DNA from: Entomobacter blattae
GTDB lineage: Bacteria > Pseudomonadota > Alphaproteobacteria > Acetobacterales > Acetobacteraceae
Direction of reading: 5' to 3'
Length of the DNA stretch: 64,000 nucleotides
Assembly (NCBI RefSeq): GCF_014672835.1
Contig: NZ_CP060244.1
Span: forward strand, 2,349,001 to 2,413,000
Part shown: piece after piece, positions 35,108 through 44,728 of the stretch
How positions within the stretch are numbered: position 1 is the first letter of the stretch
How the letters are laid out: every line of letters begins with the position of its first letter
Program-made: the position numbers and the translations under genes
Notes under the pieces: generated by a model
Seen by the model: the letters and a program-made list of their open reading frames with translations, nothing else
Database searches by the model: none
Told to the model about the DNA's origin: nothing

Positions 35108-36347
35108 AATGTCCATCTTCTCTCCTTTGTCTCCACCTCAACGCTTGCTCATGGGCCCTGGGCCCACAAATACGCACCCCCGTATTTTACGGGCCATGGC
35201 CGCTGACATGCTTGGGCAATTCGACCCTGAAATGACTGACTATATGAACCAGACCATGGAATTATATCGCAGGCTTTTTGAAACAAAAAATCAGTGGACC
35301 TTTCTTATCGATGGCTCAGCTAGGGCAGGGATTGAAGCTGCACTAACATCCCTTTTAGAAGAGGGTGATAAAATTCTTATCCTCAATAATGGGCGATTTG
35401 GATTACTGCTGATTGAAATTGCCGAACGCCTGAATGCAACCATCCAGGCCATTGATTTACCCTGGGGAGAAATTGCCTCACTTGAACAGATTGAAGCCGC
35501 CATGCTCTCTTTTCGTCCAAAGGTGTTTGCCTGCGTTCATGGGGATACCTCTACCACCATGCTCCAGCCCCTTGAAGGAATTGGCGCCATATGCCAACGT
35601 CTAAATATAATTTCTTATGTAGATGCAACAGCCACCTTAGGCGGTATGCCCATTTGCACAGATAAATGGGGTATCGATATTATTTCAGCAGGCTTACAAA
35701 AAAGCATGAGTGGACCACCGGGCTCTGCCCCCATGACCATTTCTGAACGGGCTGCTCATTATATTGCCTCACGCAGTCATACCGAAAAAGGTATTGCCAA
35801 CGCCACTGACCATCAAGGCACGCGTAGCCGTATCAGATCCAATTATTTTGATCTGGCCATGATCATGTCTTACTGGTCTGAACAGCGTCTTAATCATCAT
35901 ACAGAAGCAACCTCCATGCTCTATGCCGCCCGAGAAGCTGCCCTTATTCTGCTGGAGGAAGGGCTTGAACACGTCTATAGGCGTCATAAGTTGGCATCAT
36001 CGGCTTTACGGGCAGGATTAAAGGCCATGGGGTTAAAACTGTTTGGCCAGGAAGAGCACACAATGGATAATGTAACAGGCATTATCATCCCCGAAGCTGT
36101 AGATGACCAAACTGTTCGCACAGCCATGCGCAACCTGTTTGAAATTGAAATAGGGGCGGCTTTTGGCCCCCTGAAAGGAAAAATATGGCGCATAGGAACC
36201 ATGGGTTATAATGCCCAAAAACATAAAATATTGCATACATTGCTCGCCTTGGAAGCCGTGTTGCGCCATGCAACCTCCTTTTCCCCCTCTGAAGGCAAAG
36301 CCCTGAAAGCTGCTTTACAAGTTTATGAAAAAGGTGTTCCTCAATGA
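35100..36347 (+). CDS. hpxJ: Ureidoglycine-glyoxylate aminotransferase (HpxJ/PucG-like)
   Basis: About 415 residues of a fold-type I PLP aminotransferase of the alanine-glyoxylate/serine-pyruvate branch: RLLMGPGPTNTHPRILRAMA at the N-terminus, then GDTSTTMLQPLEGIG and the PLP lysine in ISAGLQKSMSGPPGSAP (about 195). In purine clusters this family moves the amino group of (S)-ureidoglycine to glyoxylate. I take the ATG at 35100, which overlaps the preceding stop; 35088 and 35109 are possible too. Confidence 0.82.
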   Translation: MPEMSIFSPLSPPQRLLMGPGPTNTHPRILRAMAADMLGQFDPEMTDYMNQTMELYRRLFETKNQWTFLIDGSARAGIEAALTSLLEEGDKILILNNGRFGLLLIEIAERLNATIQAIDLPWGEIASLEQIEAAMLSFRPKVFACVHGDTSTTMLQPLEGIGAICQRLNIISYVDATATLGGMPICTDKWGIDIISAGLQKSMSGPPGSAPMTISERAAHYIASRSHTEKGIANATDHQGTRSRIRSNYFDLAMIMSYWSEQRLNHHTEATSMLYAAREAALILLEEGLEHVYRRHKLASSALRAGLKAMGLKLFGQEEHTMDNVTGIIIPEAVDDQTVRTAMRNLFEIEIGAAFGPLKGKIWRIGTMGYNAQKHKILHTLLALEAVLRHATSFSPSEGKALKAALQVYEKGVPQ

Positions 36348-37264
36348 CAGACTACAAACGCGATATGATTGGATATGGGCCCCTCCCCCCCAATCCAAAC
36401 TGGCCAAATCAAGCCCGCATAGCCGTCCAGTTTGTTATCAATTACGAAGAGGGAGCTGAAAATTCTGTATTACACGGCGATGGACATGCCGAGTCATTCT
36501 TGTCAGAAATGATTGGTACCCAACCTATTATGAATGCCCGCAACATGGCCATGGAAAGTCTTTATGAATATGGCTCGCGCGCAGGGTTTTGGCGTTTGCA
36601 TCGTATTTTTACTCAACGCAATACACCCGTAACCGTTTTTGCTGTGGCCATGGCTATGCAGCGTAATCCTACAGCTGTACACGCCATGCTCGATGCTGGG
36701 TGGGACATTGCAACCCATGGCCTTCGCTGGATTGATTACCAGTCTATTCCCCGTGAAGTGGAAAAAAAACATATTCAGGACTGTATTGATATTCATACCC
36801 GCATAACAGGCAGCCGCCCTTTGGGATGGTATCAAGGGCGCACCAGCCCCCATACAGCCGAGCTTGTGGTTGAGGAAGGCGGATTTGTTTATAATGCTGA
36901 TTCCTATGCCGATGATCTGCCTTATTATGATCTCCGATATGGAAAGCCACAATTGATTGTGCCTTACACTTTAGATGTAAACGATATGCGCTTTGTTGCA
37001 TTGAATGGTTTTACAGAAGCCCAACAATTTTATAGCTATCTACGCGATAATTTTGACCAGCTTTATGAAGAAGGCCTCTATGCCCCCAAAATGATGTCCA
37101 TCGGCCTTCATTGCAGAATAGCCGGTCGCCCGGCAAGAGCGCGAGCTGTTGCACAATTTCTGGATTATGTTCACCAAAAGGACAGAGTATGGATTACAAC
37201 CCGACTTTCTATCGCCAGACACTGGCTAAAAACCTTTCCGTACAACCCAGCCTCCACGCACTAA
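36344..37264 (+). CDS. puuE: Allantoinase PuuE (polysaccharide deacetylase type)
   Basis: A 306-residue protein starting MTDYKRDMIGYGPLPPNPNW, with VQFVINYEEGAENSVLHGDG and IATHGLRWIDYQSIPREVEK, then LGWYQGRTSPHTAELVVEEG. This is the metal-independent allantoinase PuuE of the polysaccharide deacetylase family, which opens allantoin to allantoate. It overlaps the aminotransferase stop by four bases. Confidence 0.9.
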   Translation: MTDYKRDMIGYGPLPPNPNWPNQARIAVQFVINYEEGAENSVLHGDGHAESFLSEMIGTQPIMNARNMAMESLYEYGSRAGFWRLHRIFTQRNTPVTVFAVAMAMQRNPTAVHAMLDAGWDIATHGLRWIDYQSIPREVEKKHIQDCIDIHTRITGSRPLGWYQGRTSPHTAELVVEEGGFVYNADSYADDLPYYDLRYGKPQLIVPYTLDVNDMRFVALNGFTEAQQFYSYLRDNFDQLYEEGLYAPKMMSIGLHCRIAGRPARARAVAQFLDYVHQKDRVWITTRLSIARHWLKTFPYNPASTH

Positions 37265-38142
37265 ACAAAGCTGATGCATCAGCCTTTATAACCGCTTATG
37301 CCCATTTGTTTGAACATTCTCCCTGGGTTGTTGAATCCATTGCTCCTTTTCGCCATTTTACCTCAGCCCAGGACATGCTTGATGCCCTAGTTCAGGCTAT
37401 GATCAATGCCCCTGAAGATAAACGTCAGGCTCTTATTCTAGCACACCCTGAATTGGGAGAGAAAATTAAACATATCCCCCTTACTCATGCCTCTCTGGCA
37501 GAGCAAGAATCTGCTGGCCTCGACCAGATGAGTGATCATGACTATAAAATATTTCATGATCTCAATACACAGTACCGCGAACGTTTTACCATACCCTTTA
37601 TTATATGTGTACGCAACCATAATCGCGATGGCATTATACACGCCTTAAATCAACGCCTGTTAAACAACAAGGAAACAGAAACCATAAAGGCACTAGAAGA
37701 AATAAGCATGATTGCAGCCCATCGCCTTGCCTTACATCTGAACGCATTGCACGTTTCAGTACCAAAAAACCTGCCAGAACATGGGTTTACCCTTTCAACC
37801 CATGTTCTTAACACAGCCGATGGCAAACCGGCCAAAGGCGTTATTCTTGCACTTTGGCAAGACCAGAAGAAAATATTTGAAGGCGTAACCAATGAAGATG
37901 GTCGTTGCCCAGACCTTGCTCTGCAAACGGGGTCTTTGGCCTTCGGTGTCTATCAGCTTGTATTTTATGTGGGGGACTATTTCATCACAGAAGGCCATAA
38001 GAGTGCTACACCGCCTTTTCTGAACCGTATTACTATCGAGTTTGATACATCAGCCAGTCTCATTGAAACGTCCAAAACCCCTCATTATCATGTACCGCTA
38101 CTGGTTTCTCCTTATGGATATTCCACCTATCGCGGCAGCTAA
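37189..38142 (+). CDS. Fused OHCU decarboxylase (UraD) and hydroxyisourate hydrolase (UraH)
   Basis: A 317-residue two-domain protein. Residues 1-165 form the OHCU decarboxylase (AYAHLFEHSPWVVESIAPFR, LILAHPELGEKI, NTQYRERFTIPFIICVRNHN); residues 200-317 form the transthyretin-like HIU hydrolase (GFTLSTHVLNTADGKPAKGV, HYHVPLLVSPYGYSTYRGS with the family's C-terminal YRGS). Together they turn 5-hydroxyisourate into (S)-allantoin. The order UraD-UraH matches PucM/UraD fusions in other organisms. The ATG at 37189 lies 76 bases inside puuE; the usual first conserved residues follow soon after, so a start after the puuE stop would trim the N-terminus. Confidence 0.9.
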   Translation: MDYNPTFYRQTLAKNLSVQPSLHALNKADASAFITAYAHLFEHSPWVVESIAPFRHFTSAQDMLDALVQAMINAPEDKRQALILAHPELGEKIKHIPLTHASLAEQESAGLDQMSDHDYKIFHDLNTQYRERFTIPFIICVRNHNRDGIIHALNQRLLNNKETETIKALEEISMIAAHRLALHLNALHVSVPKNLPEHGFTLSTHVLNTADGKPAKGVILALWQDQKKIFEGVTNEDGRCPDLALQTGSLAFGVYQLVFYVGDYFITEGHKSATPPFLNRITIEFDTSASLIETSKTPHYHVPLLVSPYGYSTYRGS

Positions 38143-38148
38143 GTTGCT

Positions 38149-38202
38149 ATGATCATTTTCCAGCTCGCCGCATGCGGTTATTATCCCTACCGCGGCGGTT
38201 AA
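38149..38202 (+). other. Short ORF echoing the HIU hydrolase C-terminus
   Basis: Directly after the fused gene, MIIFQLAACGYYPYRGG mirrors the end GYSTYRGS of HIU hydrolase. The DNA around both stops is alike (TATCGCGGCAGCTAA versus TACCGCGGCGGTTAA). Possibly a duplicated gene end left by recombination. Confidence 0.3.
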
Positions 38203-38244
38203 ACCATATTATGTTATATCTGGTGGTTATAGTATAAAAACCCT

Positions 38245-39183
38245 TCAGCGCATTTCACGCATAAAGGGCTGACCCAATGCTGCTGGCGGCGCATAATCAT
38301 GGCGATTTTTACGCCTGAAGACACGTGAGACAATCACCAGAAACACAGTCAGAAGATAAGGCAGCATATCAAGGAAAAATGAAGAGATAGGCCAGCCTTT
38401 TGCTTGTCCGACAAATGAAAGAACTGTTACCAGACCAAAAAACAGGCTGGCCAATACACTTAAAAACGGACGATGATGGCCGAGAATAACCAAGGCAACA
38501 GCAATCCAGCCGCGTCCAGCAATCATCCCCTCTGACCAGGAAGGCACCAATGACAAGGTCAAATAGCCCCCTGCCATACCTGCAAGGCCAGAACCGGCAA
38601 TAACATAACAGCACCGTACTGCCTTTACCCTGACACCCACAGAATCCGCTGCTGCTGGTGCTTCACCAACAGCCCGAATATTCAAACCATGACGGGTTTT
38701 GAAAAATACAATCCATATCGCCAAGGGAATAAGAAAATAGGCAAAATAGATCACCATATCCTGTCCAAAAAATGCAGGCCCTATAAATGGAATATGATAA
38801 AGAATAGGCACATGAACGGAATGAAAGGTTGCAGGGGCAGGCATCCCTGCATAATCATGCCCAATAAAAGAAGCAAGCCCCACCCCCAGCATGGTCATGG
38901 CCAGGCCTATTAAAATCTGATTGGCGCGAATAATCACAGTTGCCACAACAAAGATTATACCACACACCATACCCGTTAACAAAGCAACCCCCAAGCCAAG
39001 CCAAGGCGATGGAATGGCAAAAACCACAATAATGGCCATAACCGCCCCAAGGGACATAATCCCTTCCACACCAAGATTAATCACGCCAACCAGTTCACTG
39101 ATCAACTCCCCTAAAGCTGCCAATGACAATATACTACCAGCCAAAACAGCCGCCATGAGAAGATTGGTTAATTGGTCACTCAT
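38245..39183 (-). CDS. BMP-type nucleoside/purine ABC transporter permease
   Basis: A 312-residue inner-membrane permease of the BPD/RbsC-like family, with the motifs LGELISELVGVINLGVEGIM and NIRAVGEAPAAADSVGV. It is the second permease of the importer (NupQ/YufQ type) and the last gene of a leftward operon, converging on the purine operon end. Substrates of such systems are nucleosides or purines; the neighbours suggest purines, urate or allantoin. Confidence 0.85.
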   Translation of the reverse strand: MSDQLTNLLMAAVLAGSILSLAALGELISELVGVINLGVEGIMSLGAVMAIIVVFAIPSPWLGLGVALLTGMVCGIIFVVATVIIRANQILIGLAMTMLGVGLASFIGHDYAGMPAPATFHSVHVPILYHIPFIGPAFFGQDMVIYFAYFLIPLAIWIVFFKTRHGLNIRAVGEAPAAADSVGVRVKAVRCCYVIAGSGLAGMAGGYLTLSLVPSWSEGMIAGRGWIAVALVILGHHRPFLSVLASLFFGLVTVLSFVGQAKGWPISSFFLDMLPYLLTVFLVIVSRVFRRKNRHDYAPPAALGQPFMREMR

Positions 39184-40271
39184 ATCGTCTCTTCCTGTAT
39201 GTCGTTTGCTATTTTTGGAGTTTTGGCCTCTGCTTCTGGCTTAAGGGTAATATAATGGGCCAATTCATCTGCAATCGTAATAAACAGCAAGAGCAGGCCT
39301 GTCATTGCCATAACCAGCGTGCTACTCAATTGCATAGTTTGTAAGATAATGCCGGCATTCAGCAAAAAAGCAATAAACAGGCTGGCTGGTATCAGCCCCA
39401 AAAAAGATCCACGTGCGAGTATGGCAACAATAATGCCCAGATACCCAAAATTATTGGATAGACCCACTTGCAATCTGTGCACACTGCCCGCCACTTCAAA
39501 CATGCCAGCCAAACCCGCCAACCCACCTGAGAGCAACATCATGACCAATGTTAATTTTTTAACGGGTAACCCCGCATAAAACGCAAGCCTTGGGTTGGCA
39601 CCAATAACACGCATTTCATATCCTTGTCGGGTAAAATGCATATAAAGTGCCAAAACACCCACAATCACAAACGCTATGATAACGCCCATATGGACATCTC
39701 CCCACACAAGAGGAAGTGAGGGCAGAATATATTCACTGGAAGCCAACGCCGATGTAACCGTATCTCGCAGAGGACCTGTCACAACATATGAAACCAGAAG
39801 TGCTGCTACAAAATTCAGCAAAAGCGTCGTGATGATTTCATTTGTTCCACCAAAAACCCGTGCAAAAGCTGGGATCGCCATCCATAATACCCCCCCAACA
39901 CACCCTGCACCGAGCATCGCTACTAACACCCAAAAAGAATCATAGGGAAAATACAATCCCACAATGGCTGATGCCAAAGCGCCTGCCATAAACTGACCTT
40001 CCATTCCAATATTCCAAATATTGAGCTTGGCACCCACTGCAAAGGCCGCTGAAGTCAAAAAGAGGGGTGAGGCATAAAGGAACCAATCCTCCCAACCCAG
40101 GCGTGAAAGAAAGGTAGACCTGACAATAACAGTGACCAGCTCAAATGGACTTTGGCCAGCCAGTGCAACAATACACGCCACGATCAAAAGGGTAAAAACA
40201 AACGCAACAAACCGGTAGAATAATATATTGACGAAAGGAGCCTTGGGAACACGTTGCCTGAAAGCGGTCAT
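39180..40271 (-). CDS. BMP-type nucleoside/purine ABC transporter permease
   Basis: A 363-residue permease (NupP/YufP type) with GAKLNIWNIGMEGQFMAGAL, FGGTNEIITTLLLNFVAAL and MRVIGANPRLAFYAGLPVKK. It starts four bases before the ATPase stop and overlaps the second permease by four bases. Forms the membrane channel with the 312-residue permease. Confidence 0.87.
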   Translation of the reverse strand: MTAFRQRVPKAPFVNILFYRFVAFVFTLLIVACIVALAGQSPFELVTVIVRSTFLSRLGWEDWFLYASPLFLTSAAFAVGAKLNIWNIGMEGQFMAGALASAIVGLYFPYDSFWVLVAMLGAGCVGGVLWMAIPAFARVFGGTNEIITTLLLNFVAALLVSYVVTGPLRDTVTSALASSEYILPSLPLVWGDVHMGVIIAFVIVGVLALYMHFTRQGYEMRVIGANPRLAFYAGLPVKKLTLVMMLLSGGLAGLAGMFEVAGSVHRLQVGLSNNFGYLGIIVAILARGSFLGLIPASLFIAFLLNAGIILQTMQLSSTLVMAMTGLLLLFITIADELAHYITLKPEAEAKTPKIANDIQEETI

Positions 40272-41905
40272 AAATGCGCCTCCATGACAGTCGTGTGCAC
40301 GCTTGATACCTTTACATGTTCCGCATCAGACATTGCCTGCCCTCCCATCATCAAACCCAATGCCTCACGACTGAGCTGTGATGCGGGTTGAATACCCATT
40401 AATTTGCCATGAAAAAGTACACCCACCCGGTCACTCAATGCAAGCAACTCATCAATATCCTCAGAAAAAAGAAGAATAGCCACCCCCTGATCACGCAACC
40501 CACGGATCAGATGCTGCATATCTTCAATCGCCTTGATATCAAGCCCCCTATTAGGATAGGCTGCAACCAGAAGTTTGCGTGCCTGGGCGATTTCACGTTG
40601 TGCAATCAAACGCTGTTGATTGCCCCCTGACAAATTGCCAATACGGGTAAAACTGTCTTTTAACGCGACGTGAGCCGCTTTAATAAAAGCCTGTGCCTGC
40701 TTGAATGCCTCTTTAGGATTATAGACAATACCATAACCTATGGGTGATAATCGGTATTTTCTTACCATTAAATTATCGACAACACTCAGTTCGAGAGCAA
40801 GGGCTGTGTGCAATCTATCTTCAGGAATATGTCCAATACCTGCCGCGGCAAACCCATCAGGGGTAAATTGTGTAATGCGTCTTCCTTCAATTTCAACTTC
40901 ACCTGAGCAAGGAGCTATCATACCACTGGCCAGTTCGCTTAATTCTTTCTGACCATTCCCAATGACCCCTGCGATACCCAAAATTTCACCGGCATAAATA
41001 TCAAACGAGCAGGCATCTAATGGGACTTGCCCACCCACACTAACATTTTTGAATGATAAAACTGGATTATTCGACTTTATTTCCACGGCAGTAATCTCTT
41101 GCCGAACAGGACGTGCTACTTCATGACCAACCATAAGGGTTGCCAGCATTTTTTCATTACAATCTTCTGTAAGGTGCGTTGCTATCTTACGACCATTTCG
41201 TAAAACACTAACCCTATCACACAGGGTCATGACCTCATTCAGTTTATGACTGATCACCACCACAGCTTTCCCTTGCTCACGTAAGGTTCGCAAAGCAAAA
41301 AACAAATCCTCCGTTTCTTGTGCGGTCAGAACAGCTGTTGGCTCATCAAGAATAAGAACCCGCGCGTTGCGAGAAAGAACCCGCAGAATTTCCACACGTT
41401 GCTGCTCACCTGCAGAAAGATTCTTGACCTGGGCTGTGGGATTAACCGGAAATTTGTATTTCTCAGCTAATTGTGCTGTTCGTTTTATCATGGCCTTACG
41501 AGACAGAAAAAAAGGTGTCTGCTCCCAGGCCAGATGGATATTATCAGCAACAGAAAAGGCCTCTACAAGTTTAAAATGCTGATGTACCATACCAATACCA
41601 TGATGGATGGCATCCTGCGGGGAAGTAAAAACTTGCCCATATCCATCAATGATAATTTCTCCTCGATCAGGCTGGTAAAGCCCCGTAAGGATATTCATCA
41701 ATGTTGATTTACCAGCCCCATTCTCACCCACAAGGGCATGGATTTCTCCTGGCCAAATATCAATTTCAATCGCTTCATTAGCAATGACACCTGGAAAATA
41801 TTTAGAAATACCCATAAGTTTCACTAGGGGAGGTGTGCCTGGCACCCATGATTTGGGAGGGATAAAATCCAGCTCTTTCTTCATATCCTGATATCCCTTT
41901 TTCAA
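40268..41905 (-). CDS. Double ATP-binding subunit of the BMP-type importer
   Basis: A 545-residue protein with two ABC domains (NupO/YufO, RbsA-like). First: GENGAGKSTLMNIL, LSAGEQQRVEILR, LILDEPTAVL. Second: GVIGNGQKELSELAS in place of a full Walker A, then NLSGGNQQRLIAQREIA. A degenerate second site is normal for this family. It powers uptake through the two permeases encoded next. Confidence 0.9.
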   Translation of the reverse strand: MKKGYQDMKKELDFIPPKSWVPGTPPLVKLMGISKYFPGVIANEAIEIDIWPGEIHALVGENGAGKSTLMNILTGLYQPDRGEIIIDGYGQVFTSPQDAIHHGIGMVHQHFKLVEAFSVADNIHLAWEQTPFFLSRKAMIKRTAQLAEKYKFPVNPTAQVKNLSAGEQQRVEILRVLSRNARVLILDEPTAVLTAQETEDLFFALRTLREQGKAVVVISHKLNEVMTLCDRVSVLRNGRKIATHLTEDCNEKMLATLMVGHEVARPVRQEITAVEIKSNNPVLSFKNVSVGGQVPLDACSFDIYAGEILGIAGVIGNGQKELSELASGMIAPCSGEVEIEGRRITQFTPDGFAAAGIGHIPEDRLHTALALELSVVDNLMVRKYRLSPIGYGIVYNPKEAFKQAQAFIKAAHVALKDSFTRIGNLSGGNQQRLIAQREIAQARKLLVAAYPNRGLDIKAIEDMQHLIRGLRDQGVAILLFSEDIDELLALSDRVGVLFHGKLMGIQPASQLSREALGLMMGGQAMSDAEHVKVSSVHTTVMEAHL

Positions 41906-42990
41906 TTAAGATCTATCCCCATAACACCCTTAAGCGGCCAGTCCCATTTATACAGCTCCATTGCCGTCATCTGATGGTCTTTTGGTATGCGCATTTTACC
42001 ATTGATATCGTAAAGTGGCCCTATAAACGGATTATATCCTTTCAAAATACGCTCACGTGTTGCATCTGCCTGTCTTGCTACTGACGAAGGCACATTTTCC
42101 CCCCATGCATCACGATCAACACCTTGCGCCAATGAAAGAAAAACAGGATGTGAGGACCAAACACCCTGCAAGCGCTGACCAATTTGGTTAATGTAGAAAC
42201 CTGAAAAATCACATGAAGTAGAGCTTATATAAGCTTTTGGCCCAAAACTGCGCATATCTGTATTCCACATCACAGCCATTAATCCGCGTTGTTCAGCGAC
42301 CCGCAGATAAGAAGCCTCGTTCATCATACCAAACAAAATATCACAGCCGCTATCGCATAAGGCAGTCGCGGCCTGTGTGGCGGCCTGTGGATCAAACCAG
42401 GCATTGATATTAATAACCTGCACTGTGATATCTGGTGCAACAGAGCGTGCTCCTAATAAAACAGAATTTGCATGACCAATTACAGAAGGGACAGGAAAAG
42501 AGCCAACAAATCCCAGCTTTTTTGTTTTAGACATCAAACCCGCTGCCTGCCCTAATATATAGCCCACATCCCAATGTTTAATATAAAACCAACCCAAATT
42601 AGGTAAAACAGTCTGCCCATCACACTCTATAAATGCCACCTCTGGAGAACGAAGGCTGACATTTTTTAAAAAATCGCCAAACATGGAGGCCGCAAAAACC
42701 ATTTGCGCTCCTTCTGCCACCAAATGTCTAAAAATACGCGTGGCATTGGTAGAATAGGGAACCGACTCAACAGTAATCAGCTTCATGGCAGGGTAAGCTT
42801 TTTTTGCAGCCATCAACCCCTTGTAATGTATCATACTCCACCCCCCATCTGTAATAGGGCCTGAGTAACACCCTGCCACAATAAGCTCATGTTCAAGAAG
42901 GGGAGGTAAAGTTGTACTCTGCTCTATCTTAGAGGCAGCGATCAGTAACGGGCTGCCCAAGACCGCCGTTAAAAGTTCCCTGCGTTTCAT
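41902..42990 (-). CDS. BMP-family periplasmic substrate-binding protein
   Basis: A 362-residue protein from the ATG at 42990, chosen because AGGAAGAG lies upstream and the product then starts with a Tat-like signal MKRRELLTAVLGSPLLIAAS. BMP features: YSGPITDGGWSMIHYKGLMA and AAGLMSKTKKLGFVGSFPVP. It captures purines or nucleosides for the importer. It overlaps the ATPase gene by four bases. Confidence 0.85.
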   Translation of the reverse strand: MKRRELLTAVLGSPLLIAASKIEQSTTLPPLLEHELIVAGCYSGPITDGGWSMIHYKGLMAAKKAYPAMKLITVESVPYSTNATRIFRHLVAEGAQMVFAASMFGDFLKNVSLRSPEVAFIECDGQTVLPNLGWFYIKHWDVGYILGQAAGLMSKTKKLGFVGSFPVPSVIGHANSVLLGARSVAPDITVQVININAWFDPQAATQAATALCDSGCDILFGMMNEASYLRVAEQRGLMAVMWNTDMRSFGPKAYISSTSCDFSGFYINQIGQRLQGVWSSHPVFLSLAQGVDRDAWGENVPSSVARQADATRERILKGYNPFIGPLYDINGKMRIPKDHQMTAMELYKWDWPLKGVMGIDLN

Positions 42991-43039
42991 AAAGCTCTTC
43001 CTTCCCATAAAACTTTGTTTCCGTACCCAGCACAACTTA

Positions 43040-44539
43040 TCAATAAGGCCGCCCCAAACCAAACCCTGGCAAACCAATAGCCTGGGCTAAGACAATAGAC
43101 AACTGCACCCCACCTGAAAAACTAAATGTCACATCGCGTTTAGGAGAAGGAAGATTATAGACCAGTTGATCTGGATGGAAGACCATGGCGACAAAGGGCT
43201 GTAGCCTAACCCCATCCATACATTCAACACTGTAATCAACTTCCATAACCTGTTCTGTGCGTGAAATTTGTCCCCCCTGCTTATTAACAATCAAGGAATC
43301 ATTTAAATATCCAATGGCCCTGCCATTAAACGTATGGCTGGCAACCTTCATGGCAAAATAATCATCGTCACGCCCTGGAAAAGTACCATACTGAACAGCC
43401 CCCAATAAAAAATAGTTCTGCTGTAAAGAATGCCCTGAAGTATCGAAAACCATACCTCCAAAAAGGGTTGTTCCCTGGGGACCATTTTTTTTAGGCGCCC
43501 ATATTTTTTGTTCAAACTGCAAATATAGACCATTTTGCAGGGAATAGCGGCGTGGCGTGCCATGGGTAAAGGCCAGTTTCTGACCATTGGCCGTATATTG
43601 GAAATCATCCACATCAGATGTATCGTTATAAAACCCTATATCATAACGCCCATTATAGCCTTCTTCCCAGCCTGGGTACTCATATCCTACCTCTGCTGCG
43701 GTATAAGCCCCCGTTGCTGTATCTATACCCCAGCCATTATGCCATGGAAAACCACCTTTTGTATATTGGGCCACATTTGATTCTTCTGCACCGATGCGCA
43801 CATAGGTATTTTCAGTTGGAATAAAAGTAACTTCTCCCCCCCAAACCGAAATAGGCCAAAACGGCGAATTACTGTTAGAAGACCAGGTAATGGGATTCAG
43901 ATTGGAACACATTCCAATCATAAACATACAATAAAGCTGCGACGTTGCAAAAAATGAGGCCAACTGGGTACGCCCCACCGTAAAACGCAGACGATCATCA
44001 AGCAAGTGTTGTTCAATAACAAGCTGATTCAAACGTGTTGTATTATTGGGCCCAGAACCATGAAAAAAAGTAACCGTTGAGCCCGTAAGATTATTAACCC
44101 CTGAAGGCTGCCCCCCAAAGCGGGAATCAAGGGCAATACGTATAATGCCCCCATCCCAACCAGCCAGCTTTTCCATATCAAAATCAGCACCGTAAAAGGC
44201 TTCGTTATAACCAATATCCTGACGGGTAATGCCCCCTACGGCATTGCCATAATATGTACTTGCAAAAAATGCCTTAGGATAAATACCGGTATCAATAAGA
44301 TTTTGACCCTGTGTATGAAGATAGTCATAGACTGAACCGAGAAGTGTTTTTTCCTCACTTTTAGGGTGTATTTCCATCTTACCACTTATACCGGTTATAG
44401 TCTCAGCATTTGTGGGGGTTTTTATTCCCTGCTCCTTTGACTGTGCGTATCCTACTACAGGATAAATAAAACCAAAATATAGGCACGATAAAGCCCCTAA
44501 AGCATGTCTATATTTTATGAATTTTTCATGCTTGGGCAT
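43040..44539 (-). CDS. OprB-like carbohydrate-selective porin
   Basis: A 499-residue outer-membrane protein with a signal peptide (ending VGYAQS), the OprB segments LGSVYDYLHTQGQNLIDTGI and VGRTQLASFFATSQLYCMF, WGGEVTFIPTENTYVRIGAE and a final aromatic-ending strand (FSFSGGVQLSIVL). OprB porins usually admit sugars; as the first gene of the importer operon this one probably admits purines or related compounds. Start ATG lies 36 bases inside the divergent leader shared with the LysR gene. Confidence 0.85.
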   Translation of the reverse strand: MPKHEKFIKYRHALGALSCLYFGFIYPVVGYAQSKEQGIKTPTNAETITGISGKMEIHPKSEEKTLLGSVYDYLHTQGQNLIDTGIYPKAFFASTYYGNAVGGITRQDIGYNEAFYGADFDMEKLAGWDGGIIRIALDSRFGGQPSGVNNLTGSTVTFFHGSGPNNTTRLNQLVIEQHLLDDRLRFTVGRTQLASFFATSQLYCMFMIGMCSNLNPITWSSNSNSPFWPISVWGGEVTFIPTENTYVRIGAEESNVAQYTKGGFPWHNGWGIDTATGAYTAAEVGYEYPGWEEGYNGRYDIGFYNDTSDVDDFQYTANGQKLAFTHGTPRRYSLQNGLYLQFEQKIWAPKKNGPQGTTLFGGMVFDTSGHSLQQNYFLLGAVQYGTFPGRDDDYFAMKVASHTFNGRAIGYLNDSLIVNKQGGQISRTEQVMEVDYSVECMDGVRLQPFVAMVFHPDQLVYNLPSPKRDVTFSFSGGVQLSIVLAQAIGLPGFGLGRPY

Positions 44540-44728
44540 TTTTTATCCACTTCTGATCTAGTATCGAAACAAACCACTGAAAAAATTTACATTTTAGTAA
44601 TTTTTATAATATTTTATCTCCATTACTATTATTATTCTTTCCTTTCTTCAGATAAACAGAGCCTTAATGACCAAGTCAATTGCTTAGATGTGCTTCCCCT
44701 GTTCGCAAAAAGAGTACATGATGGTGCT
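44540..44728. promoter_or_regulatory. Divergent promoter region porin/LysR
   Basis: 189 AT-rich bases between the porin operon and the LysR gene, where LysR-type regulators normally bind. A TATAAT lies at 44605-44610. No T-N11-A box was assigned with confidence. Confidence 0.4.

Noticed and set aside
44504-44728. Extended N-terminus for the LysR protein
   Set aside because: The extra 75 residues are hydrophobic and unlike the family; the usual start is at 44729.
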